Of a stretch of 64,000 bases of DNA, positions 36,226-50,131 are shown piece by piece (position 1 is the stretch's first letter; every line of letters begins with the position of its first letter). Below the pieces are notes generated by a model. The model ran no database searches. It was given only the letters and a program-made list of their open reading frames with translations, and was not told the origin of the DNA. The DNA is taken from assembly GCA_013399695.1 (NCBI GenBank), contig VXAU01000186.1, positions 711,128 through 775,127 on the forward strand, in the 5' to 3' direction. Position numbers and translations under genes: made by a program. Source of the stretch: Formicarius rufipectus. Taxonomy: Eukaryota > Chordata > Aves > Passeriformes > Formicariidae.

Positions 36226-39200
36226 CTAAGGTGCCAACCTTGAGTAAGCAGATTTCCTTTAGGCATTGGTGCATGTCATGTTCACAAGCAGAAGTTTCTG
36301 TTCATGGGCTTGGGAAAGTGTTTATGAGAGAGAGCTGCCACGTTTGCCTGTTTCCCACTTCAGTCTGTCTGCCTGGATTAAAGACAATTTGTGCAGTCAT
36401 ATTAGAGTCTGTTTATCTAGGCTCTGGCACATTTATAGCTTGTTTCCAGCCTTTTTTTTGGCTTCTGATCCCACCAACACAAACACACAAACTGAAAAAA
36501 CACCCAAAGCAAACCTAACATACAACCTTCTGTTTTAATTTTGTTGTTCTCTGGTAGGGTCAATGGTTAAATATCTTCATCCCTGCTGTGTTTAATAGGT
36601 GTGTAAGGGATAAGCCATATATGTGTTTTGGGTCTATTCTGCCTTTGCAGACAGGATGCAATGTCTTTCAGCAGTGGAGTGGAAGGTCCATGGAGGGGCA
36701 CAGCTGCCACTCCAGAGCCAGGCCAGTATCTTTGGCTGCAATGCTCCAGCTCAGCTCAGCTCTGCTCTCCCCTGAGCAGCATAATCCATTACTTGTTCTT
36801 GTCCATGTTTACTCTCCATGCCACATGGCAGGCTTTCAGAAGACAAGCCAACAACAGTCTGGTTCTGGTTCAAGTTGAGTTCTTCCAAAATTAATGATAC
36901 AAAGGGAGGAGACACATCAGCGCAGGGAGGGGCAGGTGAGCTTGCCCATAGTGGGAAGAACTCCATGGGAAACTTGTCACATGCAGGCAGACGGGTTCAC
37001 ACAAAGCACGATGGCACTTTAGCTGACCTGCCACTAATAGCTGCCATTACCACTTTAGTCAGCAACTTTCCAAGGTAGCTGTGGTTAGTACAAATGGAAA
37101 GAATCATGATTTTCATGACAAAAACGCACCAGTTGCATGGATGACATCAATAAGTCCAAGTCTGAATGTTTTTAACCTTCTATTAAGAACGTAAGGATTG
37201 ATTGAATGCAGAGTGTGAAAGGAATGAGCACACACTATCTGCTGACAATTTGGCATGGTTATTTTAATATTACACTGTCAAAGGTCTATCATATTTTTCA
37301 TTTCCATCAATAGGGAACTTGAGTGTTGACGTAAATGATCATTTTGATAGACAGTGAGCAGGAAGCAGCAGTTACCTGAAGAGGTCAGCTACACAGCTTT
37401 ATGCCACGCTGCTATTTACATTGAGATGCTTGTTTGAAGAGGATTCATGCTCAGAATGCCTAATTTAATGAGGTTGTTTACTCAGTTTAAACTCTACAAG
37501 GAAAAAATCCCAATGTCTTTGTTGTTATCCTCTCGTTTTCAGCATATTTCTATTTAAAGACTTTTATGACTTTAAGGGTTTTCTCCCACTAGAAAAAAAA
37601 ACAACTTATGAAGTGGCAGAAACATTGGTAAATGCACTTTCTGCTCATTCTTCTACAAAGCGAATGTTTGAAGAAAGCAGTACACAAATTAACCACATTT
37701 TGTTCCTTAAAATACTAATATCTGTAGTGACTTCAATAGTGAGACAAGTTCCCTCTTGCAAGTCCTTTAATCAATGAAAAAAAACTTTTTTCTATCCATT
37801 TTCCCACTGATAAAACCCTACACAAAGGACAGCATTTCATATCTGTAATGCTCCAAAATCAGTGCAGTGCACTCAGTTTATGCAGTGTAATCCACACCAT
37901 AAACCCAGCTCTGTATTCTTGGAATAGGCTATGGGAAATCCCAGCAAAGGTTCTGTGGTGTTTCCCAGTTTGGAGGCTGTGGAAATGTGTTGCTGGCCTG
38001 TGTGACAGCATGGGAATAGATGAAAACCAGCACTGTCTTCCCATCACTCTGAGAACTGCTCTGTTTTTCCTTGCTTACCTGTCTCATGGTAGGTAATTCT
38101 CCATAGGAAAAATTCCTGAGCAATCATTTCTTTCCGAAGGGCCAATTCATTGTGTCAGAGTGGCAGCAAATGTAATTGCTGCCAGTTACTACATGGCTTC
38201 TAAGAGTTGCTGAAATGTATTTGCCCAGATAATTTCACAGAGCTGCCTTTACCTGTTATTACAATAACAAGCCATTCCATTACTAATCACTGCCTCAATG
38301 CAGAGATCAATATCAAAAACTACCACATTTAACAAGCTAGCACAAGAACTCTTGATGGACCAGACACAAGCCACCCTCCTGGGAATGCCACAGTATCATC
38401 TGTAAGGACGCAGCACTACAAAGAGTTAAGACAGACACGACTATCCTCTCTCATCAAAACATCTGAATCTACTTAATATCTGCTGAAAAGTATTTTGAAA
38501 AAAATACGAGTACTGAAATACTTGACTAACCAGCTGCTAATACCCAATGATATTTAATTATTAAAACTAAACATGATATAATTTTAGCTTTATCAAAGCA
38601 CTGGGATTTTATCTAGTACGGAATGATGCTCCCTGCTTCCCATTTTCCCAATGTTTGTCTGCTGCTGCATATTCATGCAGAACCTCATCTGCCTACACCA
38701 TACATCCCATTTTGATGAAAACAATAATCACTGATTAAATAAGCAAGTGGAGTGAACTGCAGAAATTATCAAGTTCATTACTGAAATTAGTGAGACTTTG
38801 TTTAAATGAAAAAAAAAAAACCTAGATATTGGGCTGAATGGGATCTTTTTGTTTGTTTATACCGGGTATATTTTACATGGCACAGTTTATATTCAGCATT
38901 TTTTTCACCATCTCTAAAATTAAATTACCAAGAGTTTTGTGTGAAAGAGGAGAAATTAAAATGAAATAGGGACATATATTTAAAGCAACCATTCACTTCC
39001 TCTAATTTGCACATTCCTGCATCCATCTGAAATTTTATTTGTACAAGTCAATAAGAAAAATGATTTGCTCATTAGGTTGAGCAGTTATAATAACGGATGT
39101 TCACTTTCTTCCAAGAAAGTGGGAAGAAAGAAACCTTGAGAATGTTTTATGTGAAATGAACTCAGTCACAAGCAGGATTATTCCTGTTGCTTTCCCTACC

Positions 39201-42200
39201 CTGCTCATCACTGCAGGGCTTTGCCTGCAGATTGTGGAATCTTGTCAGCCTGGGGTGACACGTGTAGAGGTGTCAGCCTGGGCCAGGCTCTGTGCCAGGG
39301 AGGGATCTACCAGCAGATCCAGCTTGGATTCAAAGCCGATCACTGTGGACTGCGTGTTCCTCAATCAGCTCTAACAGCCTTGCAGCTTAAGACTCCTGAA
39401 AAATCTTTGGTTTCTGGATACAGTTGTTTAGATGCCACTTTTCCAACTTAAATGTTAACTACTGGTCATTTCTCAGTTTCCCAAGCATAACTTGCTCCCT
39501 CTGACTGTGCTCACCACAGGCCATGATTCACTTCCTTGCCCCACCCTCACACATCTGTCACAGCAGGAAATGAAAGCCATTCAATCCTACCTTCCCCAGG
39601 ACACTTTCAAAACCCGTGTGATCCTGGCAGACTCCAGAGACAGGTGACTGCAGGGCTCGGTGAAAATGCCCCTCCCTGCACACTCTGCTCACCACCGAAG
39701 CCCCCCGCCACAGCCCCTCTTTGCAGGGCCCCCTCGCAGTGGCTCTGAGCAGGGGAAGGTGCGGCAGGCACGCTCCCAAATACGAGGGGCCAGCAAAGCC
39801 ACCAGAGACATTCCCTGCTGCCACACAACACAGTGGCCACCTGACACTTCATGCCAACAATGACATCAAAATCACTCATGCAAAGCTTGCAAGGAACAGG
39901 GAACGGAGACCACCATCCACCGCTGGAAAAGGGAGCAGGAAAGCCCTTTCTGATATACTGGCATTGGGTCTTGCCATCTCCCTGTTTAATTTACAGCATA
40001 AACCTAGACAAAACCCGGCTAGCTTAATCCCTGACACCAGGCAGTCCTTCTGATGCAGTGGGAAAGATGAACCTGGATAAAACCCCATTTTTTATTTTTT
40101 TTTTCTTTCCTTCCATTCACATTTTCTAAGGAAAAGGCAAACAGCTTCAATCTCCTAGCCAGAGTTATCCCAAGACTAGAGTGGCACTCCACTGGCAGAA
40201 GGGCCATGTGGTGCTCGCCGTGCCAGGGTGCAGCCAGGAGCTCTTCATGGCCCTGATGAGACTCCTCTGCTGAGGCCCTTTCACAAACTCATTTAAAAGT
40301 AAAGTGAACCACCTTAAAAGGCCCTTCCCAAAGCTCCTCCTGGGCCTGCCACTCCCTTTGATCCCCGAGCTGCTGAATCAACCTGTCGGAGTGCATCAAT
40401 CCAAAGGACCAGAAGGCAAAACAGGGAAAACGGGGTCAGGCTAATGGGATTTAACATTAATTCTGCACCAAGCCTGAAAAGATGGAAGAACAAGGCCTGG
40501 GGGGTGAAAGGGATAATGAACTGAGAGTTGATGGAAGGAAACTTAATTGGTTTTAACAACAGAAGGTCACGTTTTGTTACCTTTATTTGGGTTGAGCAAT
40601 AATCTTATTTTGACAATTTGTGCCAGCTGATGACCTGCCCTACTCTTCTTTGGGATGGCTTTGGAGAAAGTGAAGAATGCAGAGCTGGGATATGGGGCAC
40701 AAACATGTGGCAGAGAGGATGTCTGAGTGAGAAAACTGCAAAGGGAATGTATAGATCCATGAACTGACATAACTGGGGCTGATGAGAAAACAACTGCGAG
40801 GGTGGGAGGCTGATGCTCCTGTCCACTGCTGTGCCTACCAGAGCTGCAACCAGTACAGCCTTATTTAATCCTGAGATTAGAAGAGAACCAGTGGTTCACT
40901 CCAACTCAAGAAAAGACTACAGAAAAGGCATGTGAATTTGAGTTAGGCAGTCTGTCACCAGTGATGTCCTGACGCTGCCAAGCCCTACTGCGCAGCAATG
41001 ACCTGGAAAGATGTCCTGGTTGCTTCTTCCCTCCTGGGCTACAATGGTTCACAAACCTGGATGTCCTCCATAGACTTTGTGATGATACCCAGCACAGGTA
41101 TCTCTTGACACACCACATGTACCAGTTTCTCCACCCAGAAGAAACACCAGGGTGTTCCAGCCTTCAGCTACAGTTCTGCAGCTGCCACCTGCAACGTGAC
41201 TGGAGCCCTATGGGAACAGTTTCAGTGCCTACACAACACCATGTATACAAGGGTTCAGCAACGACACTGACCCTCACAGAGCAAGTACAGCCACAGTCCT
41301 GGCCAGCCCCTGCCATGGAAATCATCTGGAAGCTACCTTGCACCTGACTGGCACGGTGCACCCCATCTTCAGAATACAAAGATCTGAGTCGGTGCTAAAA
41401 CATCCTCCAAGGGTGCCCCAATTATTTAAAGCCATTAGGTGGCAAATAAACAATTTGGATTTACAGACCTTTAGTTTTCAGCTAAAGAAGGCACTGTTGC
41501 AAGATCACTTTCCAGAAATTAGTTTGGGGCAGGAAAACATTTAAATCAAGATTGACTCTGTATTTGGAAAAGACTTGGCCCCAAACCAGTTCCTAATGTG
41601 GCAAAGAGTGCAATTATCTTGATGAAAGCTTAGGGATGCTTGTGCCTACAGCTGGTTCATCAAGTAATGCTGAATGATGGATATAATTAAACAGTGTGAG
41701 GCAGAGTGGAATGTGTGCTACAATGAGCCATTTAGGGCCTCATCCCCCCGATGTGCCGGGAACTACAGATGGATCCTCACAAACACAGCCAGTGCCATTC
41801 AGCACCACCCCTGACACACAGAGATTGAGAAGGATCACAGAAATGCACTCTGACTAGTAGTGCTGTGTGACTGTGAAAGTCAACTGGTCCCTAGTTCTAC
41901 CTGGGACTGCACAGCAAAATGTAGGTCTGGAATTTCAGGTCAAAGCTTCCACGGTACCTCAAGATACAAAGACCCGACACTAGTCAGGACTATAAAAAAA
42001 AGGTAATAAAAATAAGCTGGAGAAAAAGAGCCACATTCTGCAGCACGCCCCTAAAGACAAACTCCACACAGAGAGGTGCTTTGCTCTCTTCGAGCCACTC
42101 AAGCTCTGCAGCACTGACAGTGCACACAGACACTGTTCTTGGTCTGCAGAGATGTGTGAGCTGAGCTGGGCCTCCCCTGCAGCACTGACAGACCGATGGG

Positions 42201-45200
42201 GGGTTTGCTCCCTGCAGAAGAGAATGAAGGCAAAGAAGCCTCTTAAGCAGTTCCCATATCAGGGAGTGCACTGGAAGATCTGTGTTTCCCACCTGCAACC
42301 CCCACAGCTCCTGGAGCCTGTGGACTGCAGCATCAGCACATGGCGTGGTCTTGGGGACTTCACCGAGTGACAGCAGCACACAGAGCAACAGTGGATGCCT
42401 CTGGCTAAGTCAATACAACATTTCCCATCAGTGCTCCCCATAAATCCCAGGGAATGAGGCAGTCAGTGGTCAGCTGGCTCTTATCTTGTACTGTGAATCT
42501 TGGGAAAAGGAGGAGGCAGGTGGGACTGTACACTTGTGCCACCCACCCTTGCTCTTTGACCACAGTGGGTTACTACGGCATTCTATTTAGACAAAAGCAC
42601 TTCTAAAAAATTATCCGTGTTCCAAAGCAGCTTTAATTCTGTTACAAAGTATTTCATTCAAATCATCCCTTCAGCTCATTCACATGCAGTTACCCTGAAT
42701 AACAAAATGTCAAACTGCATAATTTAATATCAAGACAAGAGCTGAATTTACGTATCAATTGGCTGAAAAATCTAAAACATCAAATACCATTCAACTCTTA
42801 CATTTTGAGCCCTGTTTTCAAGGGAAAGAATTCATCTATCTCTCTCTCTGTTCTCTATTTCAGTATCACCACTAAGAGACTGAACCAGAACAACATTGTG
42901 GCTCACCCTTTAATGGCCTTTTGGTTTGCAACTATCTAGGAGTGACTTGGGAAAGGTATAATAGCACATATTGTGTTATCTTCACTTTGAACTGCCACCA
43001 GATATTATTTTGCAGCTGTTTTATTGTAAGTGGCACCTGAAATCTAAACTAAAAAGTGTCTCAATGGCCATTTCAGCAGATTTTTAATTTCCTGAGAGAA
43101 TTCAGCAAGACCACAAAGGGAGAGCATGTTTAAAATGCAATGTTGTAAGAGGACTGCTTCCCTCTTTCAAGTAGTTTTAGCTTTTGGAATTTGGTAATGA
43201 TTTTACTGAAAGTTCTGGGGGAAAAAAAAAAAATCCAAACAAAACCCAGTTGAAGAGAGATTAAGGTTTCTCAGAAAACCCAGGTAAACACCACAAGGAC
43301 CAGCTTCTCTGCAGCTTCTGTTACCCCCTTCACTTAATCCAGAGTAAAAGCCATTTGAAGCCAAGTTGAAGGAGAATGCACAAGAGAGAATGGTCACACT
43401 TGGAACTTCTCTAATGATTAATATCCCCCCACATGCTCAAACCCCACTGGAGTTTCTTGCCCAGGAATGCATTGAACAACTCAGTACCATGGGATGGGCT
43501 TGCCAGTATGGGGAAGCCAGTGTGGAATTTTGCTAACCATGGATTTAAAGTACAAGAGCCATTCTGCACAAAGGACTTGGTTACCCCACACTTCTTGTCC
43601 ACAAAGACAAGCCGTCAGTGAAAAACAGGTTTGGTAAATAGCTCTGGAGCTGTGAAGGAGACATAGCTGAGATGGCAAGATCCCTCATACTGCTCAATGC
43701 CTTCCTCAGCCCCAACACATCAGTTACCTTCACAAAAATACTATTCCAGATATAATTCTAACATCCTGAAGACAAAAGATGCAACTGTTGCCTAGGAATC
43801 AATGGTGCACATTATCAAAACATTTGTGTTGTTATTGTTTACAGATCAGGCTAAACTGCATCCAATTAAGTCTCATATTGAACTCTCTTTTAGCAGACAG
43901 ACTTTTTTCTCAGTCATAAAGACCTAAAAAATAAATTGTGTCCAGAAGACACATGGCAAACAGATGGAGAACGTTGCTGTGAGCAGCCCCAGAGCCAAGC
44001 CATAAGAGAAGTGGGTCCCAGCCAGGCAGCCCAGCACGTGCCCATCAAACTGTGGAGTTTGGCATCAGGGGCTTTTGTCTGCCAGTGGTCTGAGACACTG
44101 GCTCAGAGGCTTCAGTTCACAGAGGAGGACATAAAGGGTTCATGTAATCAGCAAGGCAACATGCTTCCAAATACAAGGGTACTAAAATGTGCTTTATTGA
44201 TGCATCTTTTATCTGTGTGTACTGTAAAGATGACTGGATAGCCAGACCAGTCTCCAGTTCGGGGTGCATTTATTCCTGTTGCCAGGCTGCAGCTGCTATG
44301 CAGCACATCTCAGAGGCACTAAATTTCAAAAAAAGTTACTAAGAGCTGCAGATGTCACAATTCTGCAAAAGGAGAAGCTGCTTTATATCCTTAAAAACAG
44401 GAGGGGAGGGGCAGAAGGAGTAACCTCAGCTGCTGTGGCTGCACAGAGAAAGGGTGGGTCTCCCATCACTAACATTTGCCAGCTTGAAGAAAACATTATG
44501 TTAACATCAGATGTAAATAGAATTTTTAAGTGACAATAATTTCAACATTTCACCCCACCCATTTGTGACCACACACAAAACCACTGCTTTGCCAACCACT
44601 GATAATTTAACAGTACAACAGAGAAGTGGAATAGCAAACCAAAAGGATAACCTTCAAAATATAAAGCAAATGTGCTGGCAAAGCGAGGAAAGAAAAGGAG
44701 AAAAGGTTATTTGAGGGATTAAAGAAAGAAGCAAATCTGAAATTCTCAGAGAATGCAGATTCAAGAAAAACACTGATAAAGTTCCTTTTTTGGACAGGAA
44801 AAGATTCCCTGTGAAGCATTAAGAGTGGATTGACATCTGGATTGCCAGATAAAGATATTCTGAGCAAACAAAACCACATACAATGTCAGTAACAACGCTG
44901 AGATAAAAACCTCAGGCGCCGGCATCTTAATAGATGTTGTACTGCAAAAGCTACCTGTGCTGCACTCCCCTCTGGATGCACAGAGAGGGTTTAGCAGTGC
45001 TTCAGCTCAGGAGAACATCTGAAAGGGCACTTTAAAGAACACCACACTATTTGCCAAGTGCATCATTCTAGTGGCAAGGCCTGCATTTCTGACCAACATT
45101 GCAACAGGGGGCTTCAAAGGGGTGTAAGATCAAATTCAGGGCTGGAAAAACAGCATCCTTCATCCAGGCTTTCATGGCCAGCAAGAGTTTACATAGTGCC

Positions 45201-46133
45201 AGGAAGGAAATATCTGTAGAGGACAGCTCTGAAGTCTGAATTTTTTAATTAAATCAAGTCAAATAAAGACAGCGACAGAGAAGAACTGCCTTTTGAGCCA
45301 ATGGCTTTGGTGATCCTATTCAGCTCTCATCAGCCCTGCTGGCTTTGGGATTTCTAAATTCATAGCCATCAGGAAGGCACAAATGGGTTTCAGACATTTC
45401 TCACACAGCTAGAGAGCTGCATGTGAAAGCTAAGTGCTTAGTTTCAGTTCTAGGAAGAAATTTCCCTGCATTTCCAACATTGCATTTCAAGTCTGCCCGC
45501 TGCAAAAGCTGAGAAGTTTTGCAAAAGTAGCTGGACAGCTCGAGTCTGGCACCAAAGGGGATCCCTCAAGTTTCTAAAGGAGCATCTAAATTTTTGGATG
45601 AATATTGCTATTCAGCCTTAATGATGTTACCTTGACCCTCAGAGGACAACATAATGAAGCAAGAGCAAGTCTGTCAATAGTTCTTTCCTAGCTCATTTTT
45701 CTTAATTTCTGAGTGTGATTCTGATTGACAAAGATGATCTCCATAAATGACACCAAATTGGCACCTGTTTAAAAGGACCAGTCCCAGTCACACCATCCCA
45801 TTTACTCTCCAAGTCTGTAGTTCCTCAGGTGATACTTGTATTACGATACCAACTTCATTCAAGTGCCACACCAAAACCTCTCTTGAATGTGTCTCATTTA
45901 AATGAGTCTTCACAGCACAGGCTTCTGTGAAAAGTTGGACTATGCAACTTCATCCTAAAACAGTGTCAAGCAGCAAAACACAAGTAGTTTCACTGGGTTT
46001 ATTTTAAGTTCCTCTGTTATACCTGATTGCTCATAATTGAAAATATAGTTGTATCTGCATTCCTGGCTCCACCAATAAGACACTTTATTTTCTTACTATT
46101 CTGAAGCACCCCCCAAGCTTCTGCTACTAATTT

Positions 46134-46160
46134 TGCTTGACCTTTATTAAAGATCAAGCA
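46134..46160. repeat. Stem-loop, 12-bp arms with one mismatch
   Basis: TGCTTGACCTTT, a 3-nt loop ATT, and AAAGATCAAGCA pair with a single mismatch. It sits at the start of an AT-rich stretch to about 46330. It is too short for a microRNA precursor, whose arms are normally about 25-30 bp. Confidence 0.8.
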
Positions 46161-49125
46161 TTAGCTGGCAATTAGATTTGGTGATCCCTTTGGTGATTGA
46201 GGCTCAGTGATTTACTGTAAATTATAAATAGTTCAAATGTTTCATTATGTTTATTCTTTATACAAGCTTTGTGGCCAGGTAAGCACTGACATGACATTCA
46301 CTGTTAAATGATCTCATTAAACTTCTTAATTTAAGTGGTGCAACACTTCACCTGCCACATTATCCAAGGACTCCTGCAATGCACATTAAACATTCAGCAT
46401 GAATAGATGCTCTACCATAGTTCACCTTGTTGGGAGTGAAATTTCAGTCCCTGAACATAAGGTTGACTACTTTATGCTGTTTGTCAGAGACAATAAATAA
46501 TGCAAATAGATACCCATGTCAAGGAAGAGGTTAAAGACATCAATAGCTTTCCCACAGAGTTTTGAAAGACGCTCTCAAAAGAAAAGACTTCAAATCATTG
46601 AAAAATACCACTAAAATTAAAAGACTTAAGAGAAAGAAAGGAAAGAGCTGGGGTTTTTTTCATTTCTTTATTAATTCAATGACTATGAGAGATGATTTCT
46701 TGAGAACCCTGGAGGCATGTGCTCTTTTTTTACTCACAAGCCCAGAGCAAAAAGAGGGGTAAGTTACTCAATCTCCCACCTCGGAGTTGCTGGTGGGTGT
46801 TTGTCTTTAGCCATTTCATCCCTCCTTTTCCTGCTGAGGGTGTTTAACAGATCTGAATGGAATCAAAGTTGGATAACGTACCACATCATTTCACTTAGGC
46901 CAATAAATAGCATATTGTCTCCCGACTAGAGGGAAACACAGAATTTTTCTTGGAGGCACCTTCATTTCCAGACTGTTGGCCCATGATTTCTACTGAAGTA
47001 ACAAGAAGCACATGAATTAGGACCTCCTCTGTGCTTGGTGCTGGACCTACAGACTTCACAAAATAAACATTCAGGAATGAGGAAGAATAACAGGGGCATT
47101 TGAATTTTCCTGGCCTGCGTATGTTTTATTTTACACATTTTAAATCATTTCCCTCACAGAATGAATAGTTCTAATATCTTTTCCCCCATGCCTTATATAC
47201 AGTATGATCCTTAACATCTGCTTCTGGGCATCTCTTCAGAAGGATGAAGGGCTCCAAGCAATTCTGCTGTAGTCTGTGAGCATACCAGACTGCTCCCTGG
47301 ACAGATTTAGGCTTCATCATACAGTATTAACCCCACACACTGAATATGTTTTTCTGACTTGGAAGGCTGGATTAGCTTTTATTATCAGAAGAGAAGTAGT
47401 AAAGGTTTCAGTGTTACAGATGGAATGGCAGATGGGAAGTGAGAGCTTAATATGAAGCAGCTCTGGATAAAAACTATTAATCCACAAAATTCATATGTTC
47501 TTATGCAGGGAAACCTAGCAAAACCCACTGCAATATGAATAACCAGTGAGAGGAGTGTAAACTGCCCCTAGCCCATTATCTGACAAATCACAGCATGAGG
47601 TCTGAAAGAGGAGAAAACCCCCCTCAAACACCCTATTTACTATTTCCTGGAAAAACAATCAGCTCTCTATGAGGTACACAGGGAGTAATGCCTTCTTAAA
47701 GATTATAAACAATATTAATTTGTAGCAGCTCCACTATGAAAGTGAAATGGACTCATATACATTTGAGGAGATAACACTTTCCAGGGGTTATAACTATAAT
47801 ATTCCATACTAAAAAAAAATTCTAACAATACTTATAAGTCACTGTCATTGAAGGTGCAGCACTGAAAAAAGGCTTCTTCCTTTTTGTTGAAGTACATCAT
47901 GGTGTGAAGAGGAAGCACATTTCCTTCAGTCTGGTAACTGAATATTCTGACAGAAAGGCAAAGGAGCACTTCAGGTGCTGCCTGGCTGCTGAGAGCCCAC
48001 CATGAGCTCTGAGAGCAGCTGCAATGGAGAACCACGACCTTCGAGAATTCCCTTCCTGAAGAAACGAGCCTGGAATTTCTCCAGCTGAATGGCGCTCGTT
48101 CAGAGTTTGAATGACTGCAAGATACCACTGCATTATTACAAAGAATCCATTAGCACTGAACAGACTCCAGGCTACTCAACAAATGCTGTGATTGTTTATG
48201 GCCTTGTCTGTGAGCGACTGATCCCATCTGGCCCTGGGGCTTGACCTGTTCCATGGGGAACTAAGACCAGTTCAGACTGTCACAGGTCATGGCCTCAGCA
48301 TCACACAATGCTTAGGGTGGACTCAGCACCACAGGGTAACTGGATACATCTGCTGGAATTAGCCTGCAACTACACTAGACCTTTAGCAGTTATTCTCCTA
48401 CAATTTATCCTACTTGATTCAAAGTGCCATCACCTACCTCTTCCTTTATTGTCTTGCATTAGTTCACTTTTTAACATCAATACAGCATTCCCCACCAGGA
48501 CAGTGAATGGTAGGGAATAAGCTTTCCCCAAAACTCAGGAGATATACAGAGAACTACATACTCTCCCTTACAATCTAGCACAATATGCCAAAATTGTGCA
48601 GTCTCTGTTGGACACCAGAAGTGTTTAATTCTGATCCAGTGTGAAATACCGTGATTTCTTAATTCAAATCCCCATGTTCTAATATCGATGTGATATTAGT
48701 GACTCAGGGACTCATGCTCTTCCCTAATTTTTCTCCCCAAAGTGCATTGTCAGTGCTTAGAAATGGGCACCAGCAATAAAGGCTGTTGTCAGTCCTTACA
48801 GAACCCTTCCTAAGGCATAGCCTCATGAGTTTTTTCATTTTTCACCTCAGTGGTGATATATCTGTCCAAGTAGCAGCTTCAGGAAGGGACTCATACTTTG
48901 AGAGGGCCCTTCGAGAAACCAAATCAGTGGAAGAACATTTTATATTTCTTTTCTAAGAATATTAGAACCATGTTAGAGCATCACTCACCAGAAAAGTTAC
49001 AAGAAAGTTACTTCCCCTTTCATCAATTTATTTCAACATAGAGGAAAACAGAAGCCACGAGGAGAATCTCCTGTCTCCTTATCAACACTTCTAGCTCAAA
49101 GTGAACAGTTTAAAGACACTTAGGA

Positions 49126-49210
49126 CTTTTTTGGGTGGGTATTTTTTATTTTTATGTTTTGGTTGGGTTTTGTTTTGGTTTTTGTTTGGGTTTTTTGGGG
49201 GGGGGGGGTT
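49126..49210. repeat. G/T-rich low-complexity tract with a 12-G run
   Basis: Thymine runs alternate with GGG and GG blocks and end in twelve consecutive G (49197-49208) on the plus strand. The XYLT1 transcript would carry C/A-rich sequence here, so the G tracts are on the template strand. The tract could form G-quadruplex structure and is a likely sequencing or assembly trouble spot. Confidence 0.85.
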
Positions 49211-49928
49211 TACGGACTATCTACTTTTGCACAATGTAGTAATCTTATGGAATGAAGCTATGAGACCTGGGTGATGTAAATCCAGAAAGAATACAACTTC
49301 ACTTAAAATCACGAGCCTTATCATGTGGTGGTGTGTGCAGTTCTTTGCCTGATGCCATCTGAATAAAGATATTCAGGCAATGGTTGGTGCTGAAGATGTA
49401 ACTGACTCCTAGCTACTTCTTTGTCACTTCTACAACCATGATCCTCCACAGAAAAAGTACTAAAAGAAGGGAGAGGCGAACATTACTTTCATACCTTTAA
49501 CACTTGCAGAGACATCAAATCAAACTGTTAATCAGAGCCCTGGGAGGGAGGAATCTCTGCGTCTGGAGGTTCATTTGCTGAGCTACAGCACTTCCTGCTA
49601 CTTTACTCATCCTCTATTGCAAGTGCCTCTCTTGCTGGCAACACTGACTGACTGAGCAGCCCCTCAGTGGCCCAGTGCTGCCAGCCTGCTCACAGCTGCA
49701 GCCCCAGGGAACTGGAAGACACACAGGGTACTGTAAGGTGATTGTCTCCTTGCAGGAGCGTGGCTGTCAGGCACCTGCCTCACCAAGAGGAGTCTTCTGC
49801 TGTAGGACAAAAGAAACCACCCCTCTGACCTGTGCTTCTTGGAGCACAGCATGGACGTGTTATCCCTTGTATCCAAACCTATTTCCTTCAGGAACAAAAC
49901 ATGTGCAGTTCTAAAATACTCATTGTAC

Positions 49929-50131
49929 CTGATTGGGTAGTCGGCAGCACTGAGGTTAATGAAGAAATCCCACGGCCAGTCATTCATCTCCATTAAGTCC
50001 CTCATGGTCTGCAGGTAGGTGGACAGAAGACTTGCTCCTCCCCAGATAGTTGCCATTCTCCAAGAAGTGACTCTCACGTTTGGGTACTGGTTGGCAAACT
50101 GGAGCACTTGCCGATGCAAGTAATTGGACCG
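49929..50131 (-). CDS. XYLT1: XYLT1 exon 5: GT14 core with the NLS glycosylation site
   Basis: This 203-bp exon starts in phase 0 with RSNYLHRQ after a GTAAAG acceptor and ends with two bases of an arginine codon (AG|G). It encodes 67 residues including WRMATIWGGASLLSTYL, DWPWDFFINLSAADYPI and a divergent stretch, QFANQYPNVRVTSW. The motif NLS (N421 in human numbering) is one of the three N-glycosylation sites known in the human enzyme. The WGGASLL and DWPWDFFINLSAADYPI blocks are hallmarks of the nucleotide-sugar-binding half of GT14 enzymes. The donor is GTACAATG, a poor match after the GT, and it faces the 22-kb intron 5. Confidence 0.97.

Larger units (their letters stand above)
27907..49928 (-). 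other. XYLT1 intron 5
   Basis: This is the largest complete intron in the window (22.0 kb). It contains an antisense CR1 remnant (36119-36225), a diverged direct repeat (31704-31812), a hairpin at 46134-46160 and a G/T-rich tract with a 12-G run (49126-49210). It also holds AT-rich stretches with the look of conserved non-coding DNA, notably 34150-34750. The longest open frame (30277-30840 minus, 187 codons) is low-complexity serine- and leucine-rich with no recognised domain. No second gene is supported. Confidence 0.85.
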
